Source: Glomus cerebriforme (lineage: Eukaryota > Glomeromycota > Glomeromycetes > Glomerales > Glomeraceae). Taken from it: a stretch of 10,646 bases of DNA. How positions within the stretch are numbered: position 1 is the first letter of the stretch; every line of letters starts with the position of its first letter. The notes below the pieces were generated by a model. That model did no database searches, was not told the DNA's origin, and saw nothing but the letters and a program-made list of their open reading frames with translations. The DNA is taken from contig QKYT01000591.1 of NCBI GenBank assembly GCA_003550305.1, forward strand, positions 29,297 to 39,942, written 5' to 3'. The position numbers and the translations under genes were made by a program. Of the stretch, positions 1 through 7,684 are shown piece after piece.

Positions 1-762
1 CTTTTTCTTTTAATTGATATCAATATCTTTAAAATCAATTTATTAATCAATAAAATATCAAATAACAAGTAAATCAATATAATTTTTATGAATTTATTGT
101 AAGAAGTATTTAAATTATGAATATTATAATTATTAGAAATTAAACTAATGCTATATATTTAGATTACATTGGTGAAATAATCATTTTAAATTAGTCTAAT
201 TAATTGAATTATTCTCAGCTCTATATACTAAATAACAACTTTGACTAATATTAAAAAATAAAAAAAAAATATTTTTCTCCATCCAATATATAATATAGCA
301 AGTAATTTTCAGAACTGCAGGATGTACTGACATATCATTTGAAACTGACAAAATAACATAACAATTAGTTATTATTTAAAATTAACTATATATTTGAATC
401 CAGTATAAAATAATAAGTCAAGTGAAAAATAATGAAAAACCACTAAAAATAATATATTATTACGTAAAACAAAATTTCTGGTACTTAATGTATTTATATT
501 TTTAAAATCTTAAATAAAAAATATTAAAAAGAAAAATACTGTATAAATAATATAAAAATAGTTCTTTAAGTTTCGTATTTTTTGCATACTTTTGTTTAAT
601 AAAATTAAAAATCACATGAAATTTATATTTTATAATAACTCATACAATAAAAATGATATATTTATTATTATTGATCGTGACTCCTAAGAAATTAACAAAA
701 ACTTTTTAGCATTAATATAGCGATATTTTTTTAATTCTCTTGATATCATAATTGTTTCTAAT
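1..762. other. AT-rich stretch without recognisable gene
   Basis: Neither strand gives a stop-free run with a family I recognise. The sequence is dominated by A/T homopolymer tracts and stop codons. It lies downstream of the minus-strand kinase relic that ends near 763, so it may hold the lost 3' flank of that gene, but no motif supports this. Confidence 0.4.
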
Positions 763-1185
763 TTACAATCTTTTATATAATTTAGTAAGTTCATGAATCA
801 TAGTTGGTCTATTATCTGGTACATTCTAAAAATATTATTTAAAATTAAATTAACAAAAATCGACTTTTCCCCCTTGATTATTAGATAATGATGTAAATCT
901 AAATCTTCTATTCTGAAGATTTTATTTCTTTTGATGAAATTTCAGCTTATAATCTAATTAATTAGTTTTCTCCATTTGGATTAATTAATTGCTTGATCAT
1001 TACTTTCCTTATAAAATAGCTTTTTTTTTTTTGGTAAAATAATTTTCTCAATTTCTATTTTAATATTTAATTCGAACCATAAAATTAACTGTACAATATT
1101 AATTTGTTAATAAGGATTTACTAAGTATATAGAATGATCTGTTGCATTAGAAAAAAAATTTTAAAAACACAAAATCCTTATTGTT
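763..1185 (-). pseudogene. Degraded protein kinase C-lobe (activation loop to subdomain XI)
   Basis: The clearest part is a 20-codon minus-strand run (825 to 766) reading NVPDNRPTMIHELTKLYKRL, then a stop. 'PDNRPT' followed by a helix is the conserved subdomain XI Arg block of eukaryotic kinases, in the wording usual for Rhizophagus kinases. Upstream on the same strand are weaker matches in the expected order: AEISSKEIKSSE (about 950-915, compare WEISS...P), DLDL with IIKGEKS (about 905-865, other frame, compare D..L..II.GKRE), IYLVNPY (1130-1110, compare IYGVIPY before APE) and DFV (1176-1168, compare DFG). Spacings fit a kinase except for extra sequence between IYLVNPY and EISS. Frames change and stops are frequent, so no active product is possible. 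The subdomain XI match is good; the DFG and IYLVNPY assignments are tentative. The N-lobe is not visible here. Confidence 0.55.
1109..1182. repeat. 11-bp inverted repeat
   Basis: AATAAGGATTT at 1109-1119 is matched by its exact reverse complement at 1172-1182, leaving a 52-base loop. It lies inside the degraded kinase relic. In DNA this AT-rich it may be chance or a mutational remnant. Confidence 0.35.
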
Positions 1186-1627
1186 ATAATAGATATACTG
1201 TACATACTGAATCCGATTATTGAACATTACTATGTTAAGATAATAAAAGTTTGGAAGAATTTTCTGTGAAGGCAAGGTATAAAAAATTGTTTAGTAAAAT
1301 TAACTGGAGGGCATGATACTGCAACTATAGATTGATTATAACTAATAACTAGGTAGGGAACGTTTCCAGGAACCGTTGTTGAGTCCGAAGAGTAATATTA
1401 ATATTTGATCAACACTTAGATTATTTCAAGTTTAATTTGCATTATTGCTTCGTAGAACTTTCTCATTAGTAATACTTTATTATGAAAAGAATAAAGAATA
1501 AACAAAACCAGTTAAAAAGTACAAGATTCTAGGTGTACATTATAATATCAACTTCACCCATAATAATAATGACCAGTTATAATTTAGAAATTAAGTATTG
1601 GAATTATGTATACAAAAGATGCTTTAA
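1186..1627. other. Non-coding AT-rich stretch with a small GC pocket
   Basis: No gene was recognised. The segment 1350-1395 is markedly richer in G and C than its surroundings. It contains an imperfect palindrome around AACGTTTCCAGGAACCGTT (about 1360-1378). Translations of the pocket on both strands give short open stretches with no familiar motif. Confidence 0.3.
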
Positions 1628-1801
1628 GATAAATGTAGGTCCTTAAAAATTAAAAGGTATAACAAAACTCAGAAAGAAAAATTCAGCAAATTCCTTAGAG
1701 AAAAAATTTAATGAATGTTCTTGGAAAGGAAAATCAGCCTAAGATTTTATAAATATAAATATTCTAAAATATCTAAGGGATTATTTATTTATGGTATACA
1801 G
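1628..1801 (+). pseudogene. Possible decayed coding stretch, family unknown
   Basis: One plus-strand frame gives 27 open codons (1628-1708), rich in Lys, Arg and Phe and including the string KIKRYNKTQKEKFSKFL. Two stops follow, then 29 more open codons from an ATG at 1715 to a stop at 1802. The basic, helix-forming composition resembles a DNA-binding or transposon protein, but I recognise no family. Short open runs can occur by chance. The call rests only on two adjacent runs in one frame within very stop-rich DNA. Confidence 0.22.
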
Positions 1802-1833
1802 TAATAAGCTTTTTATTTGTGTATTACTGTATA
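1795..1833. repeat. Perfect 12-bp hairpin
   Basis: TATACAGTAATA (1795-1806) is followed, after a 15-base loop, by its exact reverse complement TATTACTGTATA (1822-1833). The TATACAGTA/TACTGTATA string resembles the ATATACAGTATAAGGAAG end of the hairpin cores at 3070 and elsewhere. It could be a remnant of that repeat family, a short cruciform or a termination hairpin. No function is shown. Confidence 0.5.
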
Positions 1834-2152
1834 AAAGGCTGCATAAATCACGAAACTTAATATAAAATTTTTAAAAGTAATATTATGAGTCCATCGACTA
1901 AATATTGAAGAAGAGCAAAGAATATTCAATAATCATAATTATGAACTTAATAGTTTTGATTGATATCAGGTAGGAAAATTATATGGAAAATTGAGGTTAT
2001 ACTAGAGATTATGTTATAAGAAAATATTGCAATTTTATTTTTTATAGAATATGATAAATTATTTTCATATTTTTAAACAATTTAATATTAATTTATTATT
2101 TATTAATTATTAATTTTTAGTAAATATAATAAGTTGATTAAAATTACATAAA

Positions 2153-2990
2153 TTATAAAAAATTAAAGAAATATGTATTTGAGTTATTGAAATTATATCT
2201 TCTACAAAATAATAAATATTTGTATTTATTTATCATATATCTATTTCTAATAATTCTGATTTTTGTTGTTATACCAATTTTTTTGTTGTCCTTTATTCCA
2301 CCCATACCCAGTTTTTTGTATGATATTCTATTTATCTTATACCATATGATTTTGACTATTTGTTTATCATTAATTTATCCCTATATTTGTTTATTTTAAT
2401 TTATTATTATTTCTCCCATTTGTTCATAATTCAAATTTTTCTGGATTCACTTTAGACTTTTATATAAACTCAAAAGTTGTAAAATATTCTGTTCTGAATT
2501 TTCTTTTATATTTGTTTTATCATATTGTATGTTGGCTTATTCTTTTGCTATGCCTATTTGTTCAACCATTTCCATATTAATTTATACAGTATTCCATTTA
2601 ATTTTCTACAGTATTGGTTGTAAAGGAGCAATTGCATTGCTAATGGTAAAATAAACTTTATCCAATCCACCTAATTCTTCAGTAATTTTGTCATTCATCA
2701 TTATGTTATTTGTTTTGTTATTAAAAATGTTAATCCTTGTTTTATGTTTTTTCTTCTTGGTGTCTTTCTCTCTGGTGCTTTCTTTTATTTACCAATTAAT
2801 TTCGCGTTATATTCACCATCTTTACATATTCTCTTAATTTTCTTCACGGAAATTGTAGAATATCATCTGTTTCTGCCTGAGTTATAAAGCTTTGTTTATG
2901 CCCATAAAATGAATCCAAATTTCTCTTTTAAAATCATTAAATCTTCATTTTCTCCAAATCTGGTTGGGTGTTTGTATTACATGAGCTCAT
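2153..2990 (-). pseudogene. Decayed minus-strand ORF, probable transposon-borne, family unknown
   Basis: Reading leftward from the repeat arm, the minus strand shows coding-like runs far longer than this base composition should allow. There are 60 open codons from 2788 to 2609, including MNDKITEELGGLDKVYFTIS. There are 73 open codons from 2374 to 2156, including KKLGMGGIKDNKKIG and RNRYMINKYKYLLFC. The two runs share one frame, with several stops between them. Further upstream, in shifted frames, are HPTRFGENEDLMILKEKFGF, ITQAETDDILQF and KDGEYNAKLIGK followed by KKAPERKTPRRKN, near the presumed start. An ATG at 2990 lies inside the conserved arm sequence, and the same ATG is present in the inverted arm at 10630. 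The predicted protein is Lys/Ile/Asn-rich and has no domain I recognise. Stops and shifts make it a pseudogene. Its fixed position beside the repeat arm suggests a mobile-element gene. Confidence 0.5.
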
Positions 2991-3572
2991 AAATAAAGTA
3001 GTTAATAAGTATATAAAGAAATGGAAAGGGAATTCTAATCTAAAACAAAGTAGCCAGATCCGACCGGTCTTTCCTTGCCTGATACAAAGAAGACCTCTAT
3101 ATACAGTATAAGGAAGAAAAGAGGAAGTTTAAAGGAATTTTAAAAAAAAATACCAAACCGCCAGATAGAAGTTACTAAACTAACTGACTGGTATTACTGG
3201 TTTCCTTGCCTGATAGAGGAAGACCTCATATACAGTATAAGGAAGACAATAAGAAGTTTATTAAGGGAATAGTTGGGGAAAAGGATAGAGAGAAAATAAA
3301 CTTATAAATTATAATAATAATTAGGTAGTAATACATCTTGCTGATAATGCATTTTTAAAATAAGGTGAATGAGCTCTAAGAATATTTTAATATATTTAAT
3401 ATGATAATTAAAAAAAATAATATAAAATTTTGACGGTATTTATATAATAAAAAATATTAAGAATATAAAAATGAGTCAAAATTATCAATAATGCAATGAT
3501 AAATTACATCACGCAAAATTCCGATCATTGCTATTTGTTCACATGAAAGTTTCTATAATTGGTTAATTTCTC
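2974..3572 (+). repeat. Long repeat arm (left copy of a ~600-bp inverted pair)
   Basis: The segment from GTATTACATGAGCTCATAAA (2974) to about GGTTAATTTCTCC (3572) is repeated in reverse complement at the right edge of the window (10646 back to about 10030). Most positions match, with small indels. It carries two hairpin cores (3070-3116 and 3201-3245), each TTTCCTTGCCTGATA...ATATACAGTATAAGGAAG, then an AT-rich distal half ending with ACATCACGCAAAATTCCGAT...TTTGTTCACATGAAA. The decayed ORF at 2153-2990 starts inside the arm's first bases and reads away from it, so the arm looks like the 5' flank (promoter/leader) of that element. It does not look like a terminal repeat enclosing the 6.5 kb to its right. 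Confidence 0.8.
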
Positions 3573-3594
3573 CAACAAGGTGATTCAGTTAAGT

Positions 3595-3822
3595 AATTCC
3601 TGTTCATGACTCGAAGTAGCGATTGATGTGGGTGGTTTGACTATAATATGAGTGTTCCTCTTAGGTGGTTTCTCAGACCAGTAATCTCCTATATCCCTGA
3701 GTTTGGGTTTCACTTAGAATTCATGATTGTTGGGAATTTCTACTTACCAAAGCCTCTACACCAGTAAGTGTTACAGTAATTCCATTCCAAACATGTGTAA
3801 AATGATCAATTTTTACAATAAC
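3595..3822 (-). other. GC-elevated patch with a short minus-strand open run
   Basis: The segment is visibly richer in G and C than its neighbours. On the minus strand 3822-3724 is open for 33 codons, including KIDHFTHVWNGITVTLTGVE. It runs into GTAAGT at the codons after 'EAL' (about 3750), which fits a 5' splice-site consensus. On the plus strand GGTGGTTT occurs twice (about 3632 and 3664) and CTCAG/CTGAG can pair (3672-3676 with 3697-3701). It may be an exon remnant of a lost gene or a structured element. I do not recognise the peptide. Confidence 0.25.
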
Positions 3823-4240
3823 CTAACAAAATTTCTGTCAATCTTGCAAATTATACTTAGTTCCCAATATCCGATATCCAAAATTTCTTATCATTAAAAA
3901 AAAAATTTCAAAAAAGTTAAAATGAATTTCCTCCTCGTGGGATATTCATAATTTTAAAATAATTACTAAAATTGAGAAAAGAATTTTTTAGTTTATAGAT
4001 TTTATATTGTTTTATTTTTTTTATTTTAACTTTATAAAATTAATAATTTATTATTTATTAACATCAGATATTATCACATTATTTCGAAGTTTATCTTCTC
4101 AAATAGACATTTTTCTGAAAAGTTCAGCCCACATTAAAATAACTCCGCCCAAGATTTTCTGGTAAATGTACTGTACCCAAATAAAATTCATTATGGCAAA
4201 CAACTTCAAATTTTAACCATATTATTTTGTAAAGTATCGT
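3823..4240. other. AT-rich stretch without recognisable gene
   Basis: I see no coding run that matches a family. TCCCAATATCCGATATCCAAA near 3862-3882 loosely resembles the TATCCCAAA motif of the MITE-like repeat at 5228, but it is too short to call. Confidence 0.3.
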
Positions 4241-4264
4241 TAATAATAATAATAATAATAATAA
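4241..4264. repeat. (TAA)n microsatellite
   Basis: Eight uninterrupted TAA units. Confidence 0.9.
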
Positions 4265-4531
4265 AATACTTGGCAAGTTTTATAATTAAAATGGTTCAAC
4301 TCAAACATTATGACAGCTCTTGATGATTTAAAGATTCAATTTCAGTTTTATTAGATATGTTCAATTGTCTAGTATAGAGATACTTATTTTAATTTTTTAA
4401 CCATAACAAAGCATATTTTATAAGTTTCAAATTTCTTTTCTTATAAATAAATTTTATCATTATTTTCATTATATTAATAATAATATTGAAGATATATATT
4501 TTCCATTTTTTTCCTTAAAATCTTACCATAC

Positions 4532-4615
4532 CAACGGTCACGTTTATGTCATATGGTCATATGATTGCATTTTTATTATTTGTCACATGAATTATTTGTC
4601 TCCTGTGTCACCGTA
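4532..4615 (+). promoter_or_regulatory. Cluster of GTCA motifs with tandem GTCATATG
   Basis: GTCA occurs five times in about 75 bases (4537, 4548, 4556, 4582, 4607). Two of these form a perfect tandem GTCATATG GTCATATG (4548-4563), each unit containing the palindrome CATATG. The cluster sits just upstream of the kinase N-terminal relic, where a promoter would have been. GTCA-type half sites are bound by some bZIP regulators, but the link is inference only. Confidence 0.2.
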
Positions 4616-4635
4616 AACATGTATTTATGTAGTAA

Positions 4636-4890
4636 TTTTTATGTGTGGCAATACAGCAAATATTTATTTATATTTATAAGCATTTGGAAAAAAGTGAATA
4701 TAGAGAGAATATACAGTTTGATTGGTGTAAAACATATCAAATAAATTATTTAAAAGAAAATTTTATAAATTGGACTAGTGGGAATAAAATAATTGATGAT
4801 TTCACTCATCTTTTTATTATGAACGAATTCATTAATTTTCGATCATTTATTATACCAAAAGAATACGTAAAAAATGCAATTAAAAATTAA
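4636..4890 (+). pseudogene. N-terminal relic of a Rhizophagus-type expanded kinase
   Basis: The frame is open from 4636 to a stop at 4888-4890. The in-frame GTG at 4645 is not a credible eukaryotic start, and the only in-frame ATG comes late, in IMNEF. Counting from 4645, residues 25-29 read FDWCK and residues 35-53 read YLKENFINWTSGNKIIDDF. This closely follows the conserved block 'C..C....(F/L)..NF.NWTSGN..ID.FIQ' that precedes the catalytic domain in the kinase family massively expanded in arbuscular mycorrhizal fungi. After IDDF the sequence diverges: the expected 'EWIPYN.F' and glycine-rich loop are absent, and the frame stops 28 codons later. It therefore has no catalytic part and no proper start. 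The family assignment is from memory of the motif. It could be a recently truncated copy or one interrupted by insertion. Confidence 0.7.
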
Positions 4891-5227
4891 TAAATATAAC
4901 TAGAATTAAATATTATACAAATCACTTGGTAATGGTAATGTTGATGTAACCTTCACTAGATTAATTAATATAATAAACTATAATAGCAATATTGAAAAAA
5001 AAATAAAAAAAATAGTAATATAATTTAATTAACAATATCAAAAAAGACCACAATTATATTCAAATAAATATAAGATTATTTCCTTTTCAAAATCTTTTTC
5101 CTAATCTTCCTCCATCCAATATTTTAAAAAAGGGTTGTTTAAGAGATTATAATTCTATTACAATGCTAAAAAAATGGATTATAAAAACATAATTGATCGA
5201 TCCTACAGTAGATCCTAATTAGCAAAT
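4891..5227. other. AT-rich stretch without recognisable gene
   Basis: No continuation of the kinase (ATP-binding loop, VALK, HRD or DFG) was found downstream of the relic in any plus-strand frame. Otherwise only A/T tracts and short open runs are present. Confidence 0.35.
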
Positions 5228-5395
5228 TGTTGTCAAATCCGACTTGGAATATCCCAAATCAAACTCCATGACCGAAATTTAGTCATGCTCTAAACCTGAT
5301 TTTAAAAATTTAATATCCCAAACTAACATCTTAGACTTGATTAGTTAGACATAAGTTTTGGATATAAGATTTTACCAGTTTGGAATATGGGAAAA
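5228..5395 (+). repeat. MITE-like repeat, copy 1
   Basis: CAAATCCGACTTGG...TATCCCAAATC (5234-5265) is matched in reverse complement at 9837-9868 with only two mismatches. The other end, CTTATATCC.AAACTTA...TTAGTTTG.GA (read on the minus strand, about 5380-5320), resembles 9738-9815 with small indels. The motif ATATCCCAAA(C/T) or its complement recurs inside each copy. There is no coding capacity. The length and composition suit a non-autonomous DNA element; exact ends and target duplications are not clear. Confidence 0.6.
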
Positions 5396-5879
5396 GAATT
5401 ATAAGAATGAAACATTTGGTTTTAAATAAATGATATTGTAAAATTGATATCAATTGTTTTTGGTGATTAGAAAATTTCAAACTGGCCGGTTAATTTAATG
5501 GACTATAGAGTAGTACAAATTATCCATTAAATGTTTAAATCATCTGGACGAAATGCTTAAATTTAAAAAAAATCTTTATAATATTTTATATTTATTTAAA
5601 AATATAATTTGAGTAAATTTTATTTTTAAATGTGAATAATAAAAAATACATTTAATGAAATAAAATTATTAAAAAAATGAGAATATCTAAAAGCTAATAT
5701 TGCTACTACTACGGTACATTTGTATCATTTTGTTATATTTTTTATATTTTCTTGTATTCCTTCATTACCCTTTTCTGTTTTATTTCTATTCTTAAATGTT
5801 TTCTTTTTTTATTTTATTCTTATATTTTGTTTTTTATATCATTATTTCTGCTTTCTTATTACATCTTTATTATAAACTT
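5396..5879. other. AT-rich stretch, no recognisable gene
   Basis: It contains one clear hairpin (5493-5532) and the imperfect palindrome AACTGGCCGGTT (about 5480-5491). From about 5735 the plus strand becomes pyrimidine-rich, which marks the far end of the decayed minus-strand frame to its right. Confidence 0.35.
5493..5532. repeat. Perfect 10-bp hairpin
   Basis: ATTTAATGGA (5493-5502) pairs with TCCATTAAAT (5523-5532) across a 20-base loop. Confidence 0.45.
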
Positions 5880-6486
5880 TTTTCCACAATTAAAAGATTG
5901 GCATCTTTTCTAAGTTTCTTCATTTACAGTATATACTTGTTTTCTTCAATTTGTTAATTTGTTCTTTCTAATTTGTCCCTTTTTTGATTCTTGTCTTATC
6001 CATTCTTGAAAATGTTCTTTTATTTACTTTTGACTTCTTATCCGTTATTATTGACCACTCGTTTCTTTTATTATTCTTTTGAAATTCAATCATTTGTTAC
6101 ATCTCTTCTTATCCTTTCAATCATTCACTAGAGTCCTCTTTTAGCAAATAATTTCTTTTGCTTATTATTTTTGTAACCTGTTATCTGTCTTTTTTCTTTC
6201 ATTTCCACTTTTTCTTCAACATTTTCTCTGTTATCTTGAGTCATATTTCTTTATTGTATTATTTCTTTAACCATCTGCTTGTATAATTTCTTGGTCCATC
6301 TTAAATAAAGCTCTTTGTTTTTCACATTCCAAAATGTTGAAATGGGTTGATTATCTTGAATATTTCTTCTTTAAAGTTGTTAAATACTGTATTTCTAGTT
6401 TATCTTGAAGTAGTATTTCTTTCTTCTGTCTTCTTTTATCATCTTGCACATCATGATTATCTCTTTAATCTTTAACGTTGATTCAT
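5880..6486 (-). pseudogene. Decayed minus-strand Lys/Glu-rich ORF, family unknown
   Basis: The plus strand here is strongly pyrimidine-rich because the minus strand reads as a charged protein. Runs in order are: 37 codons 6464-6354 (including DNHDVQDDKRRQKKEILLQ), 34 codons 6355-6254 (including FWNVKNKELYLRWTKKLYKQ), 38 codons 6244-6131 in the same frame after one stop (including ENVEEKVEMKEKRQITGYK), and 41 codons 6093-5971 in another frame (including KNNKRNEWSIITDKKSK). Farther down is RCQSFNCGKKF (about 5910-5880), which contains a C....C pair. Much of it would form charged helix or coiled coil. An ATG at 6486 begins MNQR and then stops. I recognise no family and cannot align it with the frame at 2153-2990. 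Both frames sit in the same place relative to a hairpin module, which suggests related or analogous mobile elements. Confidence 0.42.
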
Positions 6487-6504
6487 AAACATAAATACGA
6501 GGAA

Positions 6505-6715
6505 ATAAAGGGGGAATACTAATCTAAACCAAACCAGCCAGTGACTGGTTTTTCCTTGCCTGATAGAGGAAGACCTCATATACAGTATAAGGAAGATAAG
6601 AGAGAAAAAAGAANCAAACCAGCCAGTTAGGAGNTACTCNACTAACTAACTGGTTTTTCCTTGCCTGATAGAGGAAGACCTCATAACAGTATAAGGAAGA
6701 TAAGAGGGAGTTTTT
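6505..6715 (+). repeat. Third hairpin module (two cores)
   Basis: GGGGGAATACTAATCTAAACCAAACCAGCCAG parallels the start of the 2974-3572 arm in the same orientation. Cores lie at 6551-6595 and 6656-6699 (TTTCCTTGCCTGATAGAGGAAGACCTCAT...ACAGTATAAGGAAG). Each is preceded by a second hairpin: AACCAG/CTGGTT around 6534-6550, and a 14-bp stem with one mismatch (6617-6630 with 6642-6655; loop GAGNTACTCNA). The AT-rich distal half of the arm (3300-3572) is not recognisable after 6715, so this copy is shorter or belongs to a diverged subfamily. The decayed ORF at 5880-6486 reads away from it. Confidence 0.75.
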
Positions 6716-6724
6716 TAAAAAAAA

Positions 6725-6792
6725 GGAAGGATAACATTATAAAGAAAAAGAAAAAAAAGGAAGGATAAAAATTATAAAGAAAAAAAATGGAG
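6725..6792 (+). repeat. 34-bp tandem duplication
   Basis: GGAAGGATAACATTATAAAG and following A-rich bases (unit from 6725) are repeated from 6759 as GGAAGGATAAAAATTATAAAG. There are two copies directly after the hairpin module. Confidence 0.65.
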
Positions 6793-7184
6793 ATATTTAT
6801 TATTTTTCCATTTATATGTAAAATTTACAAAGGAATGTCATGAGAACTTATTATGTAATCATAATTTGTAATCAATATTAAATTAATACTTAATCTAGTA
6901 AAGGGCTAGCCAAATAAAGTATAAGAATAACGGTACACATGGGTCACAGTTTATATTTTTTACACCTTGCTTGTATTTTTTACTGTAAAATTTGTGATAC
7001 ATGGTTCATGTTTTTGTGCGTTGCAAATTTTACATAATCACATAAATTTAAAACATTTATATGAACTTCTCATGTTTTAATGGACTTATTTATGTTTAAG
7101 GATAGCTGCAAATTGCATCATTAATTATATCACTATGTGGACCATTTTTGATCTGAGTATGTAGTGAAATTTTTAGAAATAACA
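6793..7184. other. No recognisable gene
   Basis: Neither strand shows a coding run I recognise. A 10-bp hairpin lies at 6985-7033. ACGGTACACATGGGTCACAG (6931-6950) and GTGATACATGGTTCATG (6994-7010) are locally less AT-rich. Confidence 0.35.
6985..7033. repeat. 10-bp hairpin
   Basis: GTAAAATTTG (6985-6994) and CAAATTTTAC (7024-7033) are exact reverse complements with a 29-base loop that is comparatively G-rich. Confidence 0.45.
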
Positions 7185-7202
7185 ATATATATATATATAT
7201 AT
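7185..7202. repeat. (AT)9 microsatellite
   Basis: Nine uninterrupted AT units, followed by a short degenerate extension. Confidence 0.9.
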
Positions 7203-7266
7203 GTATATATTATAATCTTAAGAAATTTAAATAATAATGCTTTGAATTTATCATTCTGTCTGGAGA

Positions 7267-7684
7267 TTATTTACCTAGTATGAACTGTGAAATACTTGTT
7301 NTGCAGATTCNATACTTCGCTAGCACCTCTTTCGGGTCCTTCAAACATTCTTTAGTAGTTAAAATTAAAGAATTTAATAAAAGGAATACATTGTTNTTAG
7401 TATTCTTTAAAATATTAAAATTATCTATTGAATAATTTGCAGATCTAAAGNAAGTTCAGGTTTTTTAGTAATACCCATTTAAGCACATGTTCCCAAACTT
7501 GAGCATCATTCATTTGACGTTAAATNTGAATAATTAAAGATTTTGAAATAAAATCAATTTTTTTTTTTGGTTCATTAGAATTCAATTCTTTACAAAATAT
7601 TGGTCTCAAAACAGAATCCATCCAAATTTTTTTTTTGTTTTTATTCAAAAAGGATTGTAAATGAATAATGCGTAACTTAAACTT
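7267..7684 (-). pseudogene. BTB-BACK family protein relic (BACK domain)
   Basis: Minus-strand translation follows the BACK region of the BTB/POZ-BACK(-TLDc) proteins that are amplified in mycorrhizal fungi. In order: IIHLQSFLNKNKKKIWMDS (7669 leftward; compare 'YLQSFLIENK..WM'), FCKELNSNEPKKKIDFISKS (compare 'LC.ELISKEP.KIF.S.DF.S'), MNDAQVWEHVLKW (about 7513-7475; compare 'E.QVWEHVLKWG'), then after a frameshift ITKKPELPLDL, and after another NYSIDNFNILKNT (from 7437) and LTTKECLKDPKEVLAKY (to 7312). The frame ends at a stop at 7269-7267. Intact proteins carry an N-terminal BTB domain, usually serving as a Cullin-3 adaptor. No BTB domain is visible upstream (7685-8130) and no TLDc downstream. 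At least two frameshifts and one internal stop (7522-7520) make it a pseudogene, although several N bases lie inside and one shift could be an assembly error. Order and spacing of the blocks make the family call firm. Confidence 0.72.

Noticed and set aside
1068..1078. GGTTCGAAT on the minus strand, resembling a tRNA/Pol III B box
   Set aside because: The trailing CC of the B box is missing, no A box lies at the proper distance upstream, and no cloverleaf can be drawn.
1374..1392. Hammerhead-ribozyme-like string TTGAGTCCGAAGAG
   Set aside because: The required CUGANGA core and the GAAA after stem II are absent, and no matching stems I and III were found.
2187..2399. 70-codon hydrophobic plus-strand open frame
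   Set aside because: It starts with TTG, not ATG, and has low-complexity Leu/Ile/Phe content. It is the antisense shadow of a 73-codon minus-strand run (2374-2156) that belongs to a longer decayed frame.
3070..3245. CRISPR-like array from the repeated cores
   Set aside because: There are only two copies per locus, spacers are themselves similar between loci, and the host is eukaryotic.
4645..4647. GTG as start codon of the kinase N-terminal relic
   Set aside because: Nuclear eukaryotic genes start with ATG. The frame is already open from 4636, so the GTG is only a sense codon within a fragment.
5740..6480. Polypyrimidine tract as a regulatory element
   Set aside because: The strand bias is better explained by successive minus-strand open runs of Lys/Glu/Asn-rich sequence.
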